Assembly: GCF_000308595.1 (NCBI RefSeq)
Contig: NZ_BAGA01000079.1
Coordinates: 62,001 to 126,000 of the forward strand
Direction: 5' to 3'
Length of the DNA stretch: 64,000 nt
From: Nocardia higoensis NBRC 100133
Lineage (GTDB): Bacteria; Actinomycetota; Actinomycetes; Mycobacteriales; Mycobacteriaceae
Positions within the stretch are counted from its first letter, which is position 1. Every line of letters begins with the position of its first letter. The position numbers and the translations under genes are program-made. The notes below the pieces were generated by a model. That model did not search any database, had not been told where the DNA came from, and saw only the letters and a program-made list of their open reading frames with translations. Of the stretch, positions 1-8,062 are shown piece by piece.

Positions 1-237
1 CTGCACGGCGTGTACAGCGGGTATCGGCACCGCTTCGCCAATGGTGATGTGGCGCAGACGATCACGACGGTGCTGCGCTGCGGCATCGTCGGCACGCACG
101 CCCAATCGCTCGCCCCGCAGGTGCAGGAGCTGCGGTTCTGTGATCTGGACGAGGAGCTGCCGGGGCCGCTGATCGACGAACTGCACGCCGACCTGCTGGC
201 CGATCTGCGTGCGGGCCGGGTCAACGTACTGCGCTGA
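1..237 (+). CDS. NUDIX hydrolase, C-terminal part (5' end outside window)
   Basis: The frame is open from base 1 and ends with TGA at 235-237, so this is the last 78 codons of a gene that starts outside the window. The visible part reads like the second half of a NUDIX hydrolase: a strand with FANGDVAQTI, then TTVLRC, then VQELRFCDLDEELPG followed by a final amphipathic helix. This resembles the 'PNGD-VQY ... ELRWF-DELP' end of NUDIX enzymes that cleave nucleoside-diphosphate-linked substrates. The diagnostic NUDIX box (GX5EX7REUXEEXGU) would lie upstream and cannot be seen, so the family call rests on the tail alone and the substrate is unknown. Confidence 0.55.
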   Translation: MHGVYSGYRHRFANGDVAQTITTVLRCGIVGTHAQSLAPQVQELRFCDLDEELPGPLIDELHADLLADLRAGRVNVLR

Positions 238-484
238 GGGTCGCGGGCTGACCGTCGTCACGGTCGACGCGCTGTCGCGGTGACAGGCGGTCAGGCCATC
301 GGCGAGCGAGCGGCCCCGGCAGGGTCGGGCCGACACCGAGCCCGGTCCCTGCCGCGGTCGCACCGTGACGATGCCGTCCGCCGGCCCCGGCCGCGGCGGT
401 CGGCCGCGCAAGGACGACGACGGCGGCCGCGGGGCGACGACGTGGCGGGAGACTCCGGGTCACCCGGGGCATGGCCGGCGGTGT

Positions 485-1357
485 TCAGCCGCGGGCGGGC
501 AGGACGAGCTGGGCGCCGGTGACCGGGTGGTCGAAGACGTCGACGGGGTGCTGGTAGACGCGGCTGAGCAGGTCGCTGGTGAGCACCTCACGGGGTGGGC
601 CGTCGGCAGCGATACGGCCGGCTTCCAGGACGGCGACGCGGTCGGCGTAGGCGGCGGCGATGCCGAGGTCGTGCAGCACGACCACCACGGCCGCGCCGGC
701 GGCGGCGCGGGCGGCGGCCAGTTCGAGCACATCCTCCTGGTGGCCGAGGTCGAGGGCGGCGGTGGGTTCGTCGAGCAGCAGGGTGGGGGTGTCCTGGGCC
801 AGGACGCGGGCCAGGGCGACGCGGGCGCGTTCACCACCGGAGAGGGTGGGGAAGGAACGCTCGGCGAGGTGGGCGACATCGGCGTCGGCGAGGGCCTGCG
901 CGACGATCCGCTCGTCGTCGACCTCACGGGGGGTGCGGGCCCAGGGGGCGCGGCCCATGGCGACGACTTCGCGGGCGGTGAACGGGAAGCCGACGGTGTG
1001 GCTCTGCGGCAGCACGGCACGGCGGCGGGCCATGTCCAGGGGCGTCCAGTGGGTGAGGGGGCGGCCGTCGAGTTCGACCTGCCCCGCACCGGGGGTGATT
1101 TCCCCGGCGAGGGCGGCCAGCAGGGTCGACTTACCCGCGCCGTTGGGGCCGACGAGGGCGACGAGCTCCCCGGCGGCGACCTGGAAGCCGACGCCGTCGA
1201 GGACGCGACGTGCGGGGCCGGCACCGCCGCGGCGCGACACCGTCAGGTCGACCGCGCGCAGGGTGAGCTGTCCCGGTTCGGGAGTGGCGGGCAGGTCGTG
1301 GGTACGGGTGAGCGCGGCCAGACGGTGGCGCAGCGACAGGGTGTCGGTGGTGGTCAT
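485..1357 (-). CDS. hmuV: Heme ABC transporter ATP-binding protein HmuV
   Basis: This is the cytoplasmic ATPase that powers heme import through HmuU (290 aa). It has Walker A GPNGAGKST at residues 70-78, the ABC signature LSGGE at about 172-176 and Walker B LLLDEP at about 193-198. The motif order and length fit the FecE/HmuV class of iron-siderophore/heme importers. Its ATG lies inside the stop of hmuU (ATGA, 1354-1357), so the two are translationally coupled. The first 30 residues before the ABC core are an extra, variable N-terminus. It is the last gene of the operon hmuT-hmuU-hmuV. Heme rather than siderophore is inferred from the gene order and the HmuT sequence. Confidence 0.88.
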   Translation of the reverse strand: MTTTDTLSLRHRLAALTRTHDLPATPEPGQLTLRAVDLTVSRRGGAGPARRVLDGVGFQVAAGELVALVGPNGAGKSTLLAALAGEITPGAGQVELDGRPLTHWTPLDMARRRAVLPQSHTVGFPFTAREVVAMGRAPWARTPREVDDERIVAQALADADVAHLAERSFPTLSGGERARVALARVLAQDTPTLLLDEPTAALDLGHQEDVLELAAARAAAGAAVVVVLHDLGIAAAYADRVAVLEAGRIAADGPPREVLTSDLLSRVYQHPVDVFDHPVTGAQLVLPARG

Positions 1358-2463
1358 CCCCAGCCTCCGGATCGGGCGCGGGTGCGGCGCAGCAGCCAGA
1401 AGAAGAACGGCCCGCCGACCAGCGAGGTGAGCATGCCCAGCGGCAGGTCGGCATTGTCGACCAGGGAGCGGGCGCCGACATCGGCGGCCAGCAGCACCAC
1501 CGCGCCGACGATCGCGCTGAGCGGGATCAGCACCCGATGGCCCGGTCCGACGATCATGCGCACCACGTGCGGCACGATCAGCCCGACGAACATGATGATG
1601 CCGGTGAACGCGACACCGGCGGTGGCCAGCACCGCGACGATGACGATGACAGTGCGCCGCAGCCTCTCGACATCGACGCCGAGGTGGCGGGCCGCGGATT
1701 CGCCGAGCGCGAGCAGGTCCAGCCGCGACGCCACCGCCGCGGCGGCCACCACGCCGACGCAGGTCAGGGTCGCGACCACACCGACCGCTTCCCAGGTGGC
1801 GCCGTTGAGGCTGCCCAGCTGCCAGAACACGAGCTGGTCGCGGGCTGCGGGGGAGGCGATGAACAGCAGGAAGGCGATGAGGCCACCGGCGAAGGCGTTG
1901 ATGGCGACGCCGGTGAGCACCAGGGTCACCACTTCGGTGCGCCCGTTGGCGCGGGCCAGCACATACACCAGCATCGTGGTGATCAGTCCGGCGACGAACG
2001 CGGCCAGCGCCACCGACCAGGAGGCGACGAACGCCCCGCCGAGCACGATCACCGCGCCCGCGCCCACAGCCGCGCCCGAGGACACCCCGATCACGCCGGG
2101 CTCGGCCAGCGGGTTGGCGAACACCCCTTGCAGCAGCGCGCCCGCGGTGGCCAGCGCCGCACCGACGAGGATCGCCAGCAGCACACGCGGGAACCGCACC
2201 TGCCACAGCGTGACGTCACCGGCCGGATGGGCGGGCATCGGGCCCCAGTCCAGGCCGATGCGGTGGAAGACGCTGCCGGCGACTTCGGCGGGGCTCGTGG
2301 GCACCTGCCCGATGGCCGCCGACGCCGCGGCCAGCACCACCAGCGCGAGGACGGCGACGGTGAACGCGACGACCGCCCGCGACCGGGTCCGCGCGTGCGG
2401 CGGCGGGCTGGTCGGGGTGGGGTGGGTTCCGGGGGCGGCGTCGATGTCGGCGCGGCTGCTCAT
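1354..2463 (-). CDS. hmuU: FecCD-family heme permease HmuU
   Basis: This is an integral-membrane permease of the FecCD (BtuC-like) family, 369 aa. It has a cytoplasmic N-terminus of about 35 residues and then many hydrophobic helices. The first, starting near AVVAFTVAVLALVVL, is followed by the typical FRVPRVLLAILVGAAL-like segment (here RFPRVLLAILVGAALATAG). Conserved permease blocks such as NPLAEPGVIGVSSGA and the C-terminal PHVVRMIVGPGHR loop that contacts the ATPase are present. The start overlaps the hmuT stop by 4 bases and the end overlaps the hmuV start by 4 bases, so HmuT, HmuU and HmuV should be made in fixed proportion. Confidence 0.88.
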   Translation of the reverse strand: MSSRADIDAAPGTHPTPTSPPPHARTRSRAVVAFTVAVLALVVLAAASAAIGQVPTSPAEVAGSVFHRIGLDWGPMPAHPAGDVTLWQVRFPRVLLAILVGAALATAGALLQGVFANPLAEPGVIGVSSGAAVGAGAVIVLGGAFVASWSVALAAFVAGLITTMLVYVLARANGRTEVVTLVLTGVAINAFAGGLIAFLLFIASPAARDQLVFWQLGSLNGATWEAVGVVATLTCVGVVAAAAVASRLDLLALGESAARHLGVDVERLRRTVIVIVAVLATAGVAFTGIIMFVGLIVPHVVRMIVGPGHRVLIPLSAIVGAVVLLAADVGARSLVDNADLPLGMLTSLVGGPFFFWLLRRTRARSGGWG

Positions 2464-3488
2464 GCCTGCGCGCCGTACACCGCGTCGGCCAGGGCTTGCA
2501 CGACGCGTCCGGTGTTGGGGCCGAAGCTGAGCAGCACCGCATCGGACATGTCGACCACGCGCCGGTCGGCGCCCGCGGGGGTCTGGGCGATGCCGGGCAC
2601 TTTCAGCAGTCCGTCGATGCCGCCGAGGGAGTTCAATCCATCGGTCATGACCAGGATCACCTGGGGCGCGGCGGCGATCATGGCCTCGCTGGTGATGGCG
2701 GTGAACGGCTCGGTGAGCCCGGCGGCGGTACCCGCGTCCTGTCCACCGATGGCGGTGATCAGCGAGTCGGCGCCCGAACCGGGGCCGGCGAGCATGGTGA
2801 TGGCGCTGCTGCGCAGATACAGGAACGCGATACGCGGCGAATCCTGCCGCGCGGGCACGGCCGCGCCCGCGGCGTCGATCTCCTGGCGGGTGCGTTCGGC
2901 CAGCGCCTGCCCCCGCGCGGGTACGCCGAGGGCGTCGGCGACGGCCTGGATCTGCGGGCCGACCTTCGCCATGCTGCGTTCCGGGTCGAAGTAGACGACG
3001 GTGATGCCGACCGCACGCAACTGTTCGCGCACGGCGGGGGAGGCGCTGGTGCTGTCGGTGAGGAACACCGTGGGCCGCAGCGCGAGGATCGCTTCGACGT
3101 TGAGCGAACCGCTGCCGCCGGTCACGTTCGGCACATCGCGCACCGCGGGGAACGATGCCGCGACGCTGCGCCCGACCAGCCGCTCGCCGAGGCCGAGCGC
3201 GTACACGGTCTGGGCGAGGGTGCCGTAGCGGTCGGCGGCGATGATGCGGTCGGCGGAGGTGACGGTGACCTCGGCGCCGTCGAAGCTGCGCACGGTCACC
3301 GGGAGCGCCGGTTGCGGGGCCTCGCCGATCGGGACGGGGTCCAGGTCGGTGAGGGTCGCGGTGGCGGGACCGGCGCCGTCGCCGGAGCTGCCGGAGCCGC
3401 AGGCGGTCAGCGCCGCGATCACGGCGAGCGCCAGCGCCACCAGCAGCAACCGCACCGAACCGGACCGGACACCGTCGCGCACCTTCAT
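2460..3488 (-). CDS. hmuT: Heme-binding lipoprotein HmuT
   Basis: Extracytoplasmic substrate-binding component of the heme importer, 342 aa. An N-terminal Sec signal with basic residues at 4-13, a hydrophobic core and the lipobox LTAC (Cys30) predicts a membrane-anchored lipoprotein. The mature part has the PeripBP_2 (BtuF-like) two-lobe architecture: RIIAADRYGTLAQTVYALG opens the first lobe, ILALRPTVFLTDS follows, and a long helix precedes the second lobe with ALADAVYGAQ at the end. It is the first gene of hmuTUV. The ATG is immediately preceded by an iron-box-like sequence and no clear ribosome binding site is visible, so either leaderless translation or a start slightly further in is possible. 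Confidence 0.85.
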   Translation of the reverse strand: MKVRDGVRSGSVRLLLVALALAVIAALTACGSGSSGDGAGPATATLTDLDPVPIGEAPQPALPVTVRSFDGAEVTVTSADRIIAADRYGTLAQTVYALGLGERLVGRSVAASFPAVRDVPNVTGGSGSLNVEAILALRPTVFLTDSTSASPAVREQLRAVGITVVYFDPERSMAKVGPQIQAVADALGVPARGQALAERTRQEIDAAGAAVPARQDSPRIAFLYLRSSAITMLAGPGSGADSLITAIGGQDAGTAAGLTEPFTAITSEAMIAAAPQVILVMTDGLNSLGGIDGLLKVPGIAQTPAGADRRVVDMSDAVLLSFGPNTGRVVQALADAVYGAQA

Positions 3489-3490
3489 GA

Positions 3491-3502
3491 AGGCAAGCCT
3501 AA
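3491..3502 (-). promoter_or_regulatory. DtxR/IdeR-like iron box upstream of hmuT
   Basis: On the minus strand the bases read TTAGGCTTGCCT, only 2 bases upstream of the hmuT ATG. The core TTAGGCT..CC matches the middle of the DtxR/IdeR/DmdR consensus (TTAGGTTAGGCTAACCTAA) and short iron boxes seen upstream of heme and siderophore uptake genes in actinobacteria. Repression of hmuTUV by an iron-loaded DtxR-family regulator is inferred. The outer halves match poorly. Confidence 0.5.
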
Positions 3503-3535
3503 TAGGCCTCCGGTCGGCGGGCCCGCGCGCGGACC

Positions 3536-4498
3536 TCAGTCGGTGCGGGCGCTCACATCGTCGAGGGCGGCGGCGATGGCGCGCGGCAACTCCAGGGTCT
3601 CGGCGGCGAGCACGCCGGTGAGCTGGCCGATGTCGCGGGCGCCGACGATCATGCTCGACACCCCGGGCCGGTCCCTGATCCAGGCCAGCGCCACCGCCAG
3701 CGGCGAGGTACCGAGACCGTCGGCGGCGGTGACCACGGCGTCGACCACGCGGGTGGCGCGTTCGTCGAGCCGGTGGCGGATCTCGGCGGCGGTGGCCTCG
3801 TCCGCGCCGCGCGAGTCGGCGGGGACCCCGTCACGGTATTTGCCGGTCAGGATGCCACCGGCCAGCGGCGCCGAGGCGATCACCCCGACCCCGTGGTGCG
3901 TGGCGGCGGGCACGAAATCGGCTTCCGCGCCGCGTGCGAGCAGCGAGTACGGGGTGTGCGCGGCGACGATCGGCGCGATCGCGGCCAGCCCGGCCAGCTG
4001 CCACGCCGAATACCCGCGCACCCCGGCGTAGCGGGTCTTGCCCGCGCGGATCGCGTGCTCGAGGGTGTCGGCGATCTCCTCGAGCGGGGTGCGGGCGTCC
4101 CAGGCCGCGACATGCCAGATATCGAGGTGGTCGGTGCCCAGTTCGAGCAGGGTCCGGTCGAGTTGGCGCAGCAGCTCGCGCCGGGAGGTGTCGATCCAGG
4201 TGCGTGGCAGCGCGGGCAGATCGGCGGAGGCGGCGGCGGTGGCGGGGTGCACCCCTGCGCACCCGCTGAGTACCAGCTCGTCGCGGGACACCAGGTCCCC
4301 GAGCAACTCGGCCAGGATGCGCTGGGACGCGCCGCCGGTGTAGGCGGGGGAGGTGTCCACCAGGGTGCCTCCCGCTTCCACGAACGCCGACAGTTGCCCG
4401 GCCGCGTCGTCGGAGTCGGTGTGCGACCCCCACGTGTGCGTGGCCAGACCTATCCGCGACACCCGCAGACCACTGCGGCCCACCGTGCGCTGCTCCAT
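3536..4498 (-). CDS. Aldo/keto reductase-like protein lacking two catalytic residues
   Basis: A protein of the AKR (TIM-barrel) fold, 320 aa, starting MEQRTVGRSGLRVSRIGL and containing the family block GTLVDTSPAYTGG with the Asp and Tyr of the AKR tetrad. Aligning by eye, the conserved Lys of the ATK motif is Cys (ELVLSGCAG, residues around 86-94) and the catalytic His of the QLH motif is Ala (DIWHVAAWD). The NADPH-binding end SSMIVGARDIGQL is retained. It is therefore either an altered-chemistry AKR or a non-catalytic relative such as a binding subunit. It lies just upstream of hmuTUV on the same strand with its own iron-box-like sequence. I cannot assign a substrate. Confidence 0.75.
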   Translation of the reverse strand: MEQRTVGRSGLRVSRIGLATHTWGSHTDSDDAAGQLSAFVEAGGTLVDTSPAYTGGASQRILAELLGDLVSRDELVLSGCAGVHPATAAASADLPALPRTWIDTSRRELLRQLDRTLLELGTDHLDIWHVAAWDARTPLEEIADTLEHAIRAGKTRYAGVRGYSAWQLAGLAAIAPIVAAHTPYSLLARGAEADFVPAATHHGVGVIASAPLAGGILTGKYRDGVPADSRGADEATAAEIRHRLDERATRVVDAVVTAADGLGTSPLAVALAWIRDRPGVSSMIVGARDIGQLTGVLAAETLELPRAIAAALDDVSARTD

Positions 4499-4523
4499 CA
4501 CCTGATCCCCGTCTTCGTCACCC

Positions 4524-4536
4524 GGCAAGCCTAAGG
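4524..4536 (-). promoter_or_regulatory. Possible iron box upstream of the aldo/keto reductase-like gene
   Basis: The minus strand reads CCTTAGGCTTGCC about 26 bases upstream of the gene ending at 3536. It shares TTAGGCTTGCC with the box before hmuT, which is the main reason to list it. The surrounding bases fit the DtxR/IdeR consensus weakly. It may place the reductase-like gene in the same iron regulon. Confidence 0.35.
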
Positions 4537-4700
4537 TGTGCCGAGGCCGGTCGAGCTCACCCGCGCCCGCGTCTGCCTGTACTGTCGCTGCGTGATCGCG
4601 ACGGTCCGCACCGCGCCGGTCGACGCCGCGAAACCAATTGCCCAGCGGCGTAACGAGTTTTCGGGCAACGAAGCTTTCGAGCAGGAACGTTGGAGGTTGT

Positions 4701-5642
4701 GTGGTCGAGTCGATGACCTGGGTGCAGGCACTGATACTCGGGCTGGTCCAGGGATTGACCGAATTCCTGCCGATCTCCTCCTCTGCGCACCTGCGCATCG
4801 TGTCCTCGGTGTTCTTCGGCGAGGACGCGGGCGCCTCCTTCACCGCGGTCACCCAGCTGGGCACCGAGGCCGCGGTGCTGGTGTACTTCGCCAAGGACAT
4901 CGGGCGCATCGCGGTCGCGTGGTGCACCACGGTGTGGGCGAAACTGAAGGCCGCCACCGGCCCGAAGGTGCCCGTCCACGACCAGCCCACCACCCGTCTG
5001 CCGGTCATGACCGCCGACAACCGGCACTACTTCGAGCTCGAGGCGCAACGCGAACTGGACTACCGCATCGGCTGGTACGTGATCATCGCGACCATCCCGA
5101 TCGGCGTGCTCGGCCTGCTGTTCAAGGACGAGATCCGCACCGGCGCGCGCAATCTGTGGCTGATCTCGTTCATGCTGATCGCGTTCGCGCTGGTCATCGC
5201 GACCGCCGAGCACTACGGCAAGCAGCTGCGCCCGCTCGAGAAGCTGACCACCCGAGACGGCCTGATCATGGGTTTCGCCCAGTGCCTGGCGCTGATCCCC
5301 GGCGTGTCCCGTTCGGGCGCGACCTCCTCGGCCGGTCTGTTCCTCGGCCTCGAGCGGGCAGCCGCGGTGCGATTCTCGTTCCTGCTGGCCATCCCCGCGG
5401 TCACCGCCTCGGGCCTGTTCTCCCTGCCGGACGCCTTCGAACCGGCCGGTGAGGGACTCAACGCCTCCGGCGCCCAGTTGCTGGTGGCGACCGTGGTGTC
5501 CTTCGTCGTCGGCTACGCCTCGGTGGCGTGGCTGCTGCAGTTCGTGTCCAAGCATTCGCTGAACTGGTTCGTCGGCTACCGCATCGTGCTCGGCCTGATC
5601 ATCATGGGCCTGCTCGCCGGCGGGGTGATCTCGGCGACGTGA
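4701..5642 (+). CDS. uppP: Undecaprenyl-diphosphatase UppP (BacA)
   Basis: Integral-membrane phosphatase that recycles undecaprenyl pyrophosphate to the monophosphate carrier for peptidoglycan and arabinogalactan synthesis. Both UppP signature regions are present: [13 protein letters not shown] near the N-terminus, with the Glu and the SSS-H set, and PGVSRSGAT near the middle. About eight hydrophobic helices follow the family pattern. A loop of about 30 mostly polar residues (roughly residues 85-120) is longer than in mycobacterial UppP. I chose GTG at 4701 because GGAGG sits at 4692-4696; the ATG at 4713 (MTWVQALIL) matches the usual family N-terminus and is the alternative. It is the first gene of the uppP-to-mshC block also found in mycobacteria (Rv2136c-Rv2130c region). 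Confidence 0.93.
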   Translation: MVESMTWVQALILGLVQGLTEFLPISSSAHLRIVSSVFFGEDAGASFTAVTQLGTEAAVLVYFAKDIGRIAVAWCTTVWAKLKAATGPKVPVHDQPTTRLPVMTADNRHYFELEAQRELDYRIGWYVIIATIPIGVLGLLFKDEIRTGARNLWLISFMLIAFALVIATAEHYGKQLRPLEKLTTRDGLIMGFAQCLALIPGVSRSGATSSAGLFLGLERAAAVRFSFLLAIPAVTASGLFSLPDAFEPAGEGLNASGAQLLVATVVSFVVGYASVAWLLQFVSKHSLNWFVGYRIVLGLIIMGLLAGGVISAT

Positions 5643-5695
5643 TCTCCCACCGTGCACCTGCGACCGGCCGCACCCGGTCCCGTTAGGCTGGCCGC

Positions 5696-6433
5696 ATGAC
5701 GGTGATCCTGCTGCGCCACGGCGTGTCCACGTCCAACACCGCGCGCACCCTCGCCGGCCGCAGCGAAGGAGTCGACCTCACCGAGCACGGCGACGAGCAG
5801 GCGCGTGCGGTGGCCGAGCGCCTGGCCGGGCTCCCGATCCGGCACATCGTGCACTCGCCACTGCTGCGCTGCCGCCGCACGGTGGCGCCGCTGGCCGAGA
5901 AACTGGGCCTGGATCCGCGGGCCGAGGACCGGATCATCGAGGTCGACTACGGCGACTGGACCGGCAAGGTCATCGCCGACCTGCTGAAGGAACCGCTGTG
6001 GAAGGTCGTGCAACGGCATGCCTCCGGCGCGATCTTCCCCGGCGGCGAAGGATTGGCGCAGGTGCAGCAGCGCGCGGTGGCCGCGATCCGCGAGCACGAC
6101 CGCGCCTTCGCCGAACAGCACGGTCACGATGTGCTGTGGGTGGCGTGCACGCACGGTGACGTGATCAAGTCGGTGCTGGCCGACGCGCTGGGCATCCACT
6201 TGGACGGCTTCCAGCGCATCGTGGTGGAACCGGCCTCGGTCAGCGTCGTCCGCTACACCCCGCACGCCCCGTACGTGTGGCGGATGAACGACACCGGCGC
6301 CGACCTGGGCGCGTTGGCGGCGGTGCGTGAACCCGCGCCGGATTCCGAACGCCGCGAACATCCCTCCGGGCCGGTGCCCGGTGGCGAGGTGGGCGGCACG
6401 TCCGGGGCGGATAATGAGAATGCGCAACGGTAG
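5696..6433 (+). CDS. Histidine phosphatase family protein (phosphoglycerate-mutase-like)
   Basis: A 245-aa member of the histidine phosphatase superfamily. The phospho-acceptor motif LRHG (His8) is at the N-terminus. A second catalytic His lies in VACTHGDV near residue 158, and the Arg in HSPLLRCRRT and the acidic IIEVDYGDW are in the expected places. The C-terminal 40 residues are a Gly/Pro-rich tail without clear fold. Position between uppP and the DUF3090 gene matches the mycobacterial gene Rv2135c. The in vivo substrate is not known to me; phosphatase activity is inferred from intact catalytic residues. Confidence 0.85.
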   Translation: MTVILLRHGVSTSNTARTLAGRSEGVDLTEHGDEQARAVAERLAGLPIRHIVHSPLLRCRRTVAPLAEKLGLDPRAEDRIIEVDYGDWTGKVIADLLKEPLWKVVQRHASGAIFPGGEGLAQVQQRAVAAIREHDRAFAEQHGHDVLWVACTHGDVIKSVLADALGIHLDGFQRIVVEPASVSVVRYTPHAPYVWRMNDTGADLGALAAVREPAPDSERREHPSGPVPGGEVGGTSGADNENAQR

Positions 6434-6487
6434 CGGTCATCTGCCGTGGGTAGTCGATCTACAGACATCGATCTGGAGGAGGTGCTG

Positions 6488-7072
6488 ATGGCACGAGCGA
6501 TTCACGTATTTCGCACTCCGGATCGATTCGTCGCCGGGACCGTGGGTGAGCCTGGCGACCGCGCGTTCTACCTCCAAGCCGTCGAGCAGCCGCGGGTGGT
6601 GAGCGTGCTGCTGGAGAAGCAACAGGTGAAGGTGCTGGCGGATCGGATGGGGCTGCTGCTGGACGAGGTGGCGCGTCGCTTCGGCGCCGAGGTGCCGCCG
6701 CAGGCCGAGGACGTCTCCGACACCGATCCGCTGGTCACCCCGATCGATGCCGAGTTCCGGGTCGGCACCATGGGTTTGGGCTGGGATGCTGATGCCGGCG
6801 CGGTGGTCGTCGAGCTGCTGGCGATCACCGAGACCGAGGTCGACGAGTCGGTGGTGCTCGACGACACCGAGGAAGGCCCGGACGCGGTGCGGGTGTTCCT
6901 GACCCCCGAGCAGGCGCGGGAGTTCGCGCTGCGGTCGACGAAGGTGATCGCCGCCGGCCGCCCGCCGTGCCCGCTGTGCGGGGAACCGCTTTCGGCGCGC
7001 GGGCACATGTGCGTGCGCACCAACGGCTACAAACGCGGTGAGATCTTCGGCGCTGCCGACGAAGAGGAGTGA
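6488..7072 (+). CDS. DUF3090 family protein
   Basis: A 194-aa conserved actinobacterial protein of unknown function. ATG 6488 is preceded by GGAGGAGG at an ideal distance. It opens with IHVFRTPDRFVAGTVGEPG and continues with alternating strands, typical of the DUF3090 family. The C-terminus holds a zinc-ribbon-like knuckle, CPLCGEPLSARGHMC, suggesting that a metal or nucleic acid binds there. It is co-directional with and 3 bases from the next gene. This pair is conserved next to mshC and uppP in actinobacteria (mycobacterial Rv2134c and Rv2133c), which implies a shared function that has not been described to my knowledge. Confidence 0.85.
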   Translation: MARAIHVFRTPDRFVAGTVGEPGDRAFYLQAVEQPRVVSVLLEKQQVKVLADRMGLLLDEVARRFGAEVPPQAEDVSDTDPLVTPIDAEFRVGTMGLGWDADAGAVVVELLAITETEVDESVVLDDTEEGPDAVRVFLTPEQAREFALRSTKVIAAGRPPCPLCGEPLSARGHMCVRTNGYKRGEIFGAADEEE

Positions 7073-7075
7073 ACG

Positions 7076-7900
7076 GTGGGCGAGCCCGACCGGTTGCGCA
7101 CCGGTGAACTGAGCGTGGTCGGCCGGATCAGCACCGCCAGCAACGTCACCCTCGTCTGCGAGATCGCCCCACCCGATCTCGACGACGCCGCGGCGCCGCT
7201 GCGGGTGGTGTACAAGCCCGTGCGCGGGGAACGCCCGCTGTGGGACTTCCCCGACGGCACCCTCGCCGGACGCGAGGTGGCCTCCTATCTGATCTCCGAG
7301 GCGATCGGCTGGGGCGTGATCCCCGAGACGATCCTGCGCGAGGGCCCCTACGGGCCGGGCATGGTGCAGCGCTGGGTCGACTCCGCCGACCACCACAGCG
7401 ATGTGCATGCCGGTCGCGCGCCGCGCCTGGATCTGGTCGACCTGTGCCCGCCCGCCGCGGTGCCCGACGGGTTCCGGGAAGTGTTGCGCGCGATGGACGA
7501 CACCGGCGAGGAAGTCTCGCTCATCCACGCCGACGACCCGCGCCTGCACCGGGTGGCGGTACTCGATGTGATCCTCAACAACGCCGACCGCAAGGGCGGG
7601 CACGCGCTCGAAGGGGTCGACGGTCAGGTCTACGGCGTCGACCACGGCATCTGCCTGCACCGTGAGCACAAGCTGCGCACGGTGTTGTGGGGATGGGCGG
7701 GCACCCCGATCGACGCGACCCTTGTCGAGGACATCGCCGCGTTCGCGAAGGCGCTGTCGGGTCCGCTGGCCGACCGGCTGTCGGTGTACATCACCGACAC
7801 CGAGATCGCGGCATTGAGCGAACGCACCCGGGAATTGCTCGACCATCCGGTGATGCCGCGCCCGCGCACGGGGCGGCCGATCCCGTGGCCCGCGTTCTGA
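7076..7900 (+). CDS. SCO1664-family protein with PI3/PI4-kinase-like fold
   Basis: A 274-aa protein starting at GTG 7076, almost touching the DUF3090 gene. It belongs to the SCO1664 family (TIGR03843 type). The segment VAVLDVILNNADRKGGHAL followed by VYGVDHGICLH resembles the catalytic loop (D...N.DRK..H) and DxG-like metal site of HipA/PI4-kinase-like proteins. The N-terminal part with RVVYKPVRGERPLWDFPDGTL looks like the nucleotide-binding lobe, including a candidate Lys. Protein or small-molecule kinase activity is inferred from the fold only. Tight coupling with DUF3090 suggests a two-protein module, possibly modifier plus target or adaptor. Confidence 0.83.
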   Translation: MGEPDRLRTGELSVVGRISTASNVTLVCEIAPPDLDDAAAPLRVVYKPVRGERPLWDFPDGTLAGREVASYLISEAIGWGVIPETILREGPYGPGMVQRWVDSADHHSDVHAGRAPRLDLVDLCPPAAVPDGFREVLRAMDDTGEEVSLIHADDPRLHRVAVLDVILNNADRKGGHALEGVDGQVYGVDHGICLHREHKLRTVLWGWAGTPIDATLVEDIAAFAKALSGPLADRLSVYITDTEIAALSERTRELLDHPVMPRPRTGRPIPWPAF

Positions 7901-8062
7901 ACCCTTCCGCTGGGATTCTTCTGTTCCGCCGGATCGCAACCGTTGACCGTCGCCGATGGTTTGCGGGTCACGGCAGGTAGCGGGCCCCGCCCGGATGCGG
8001 CCGCACAGCCACTGTGCCGGGGTGTGCGGCGGCACAGCTGTCACGACAACTACTCTCGACTC

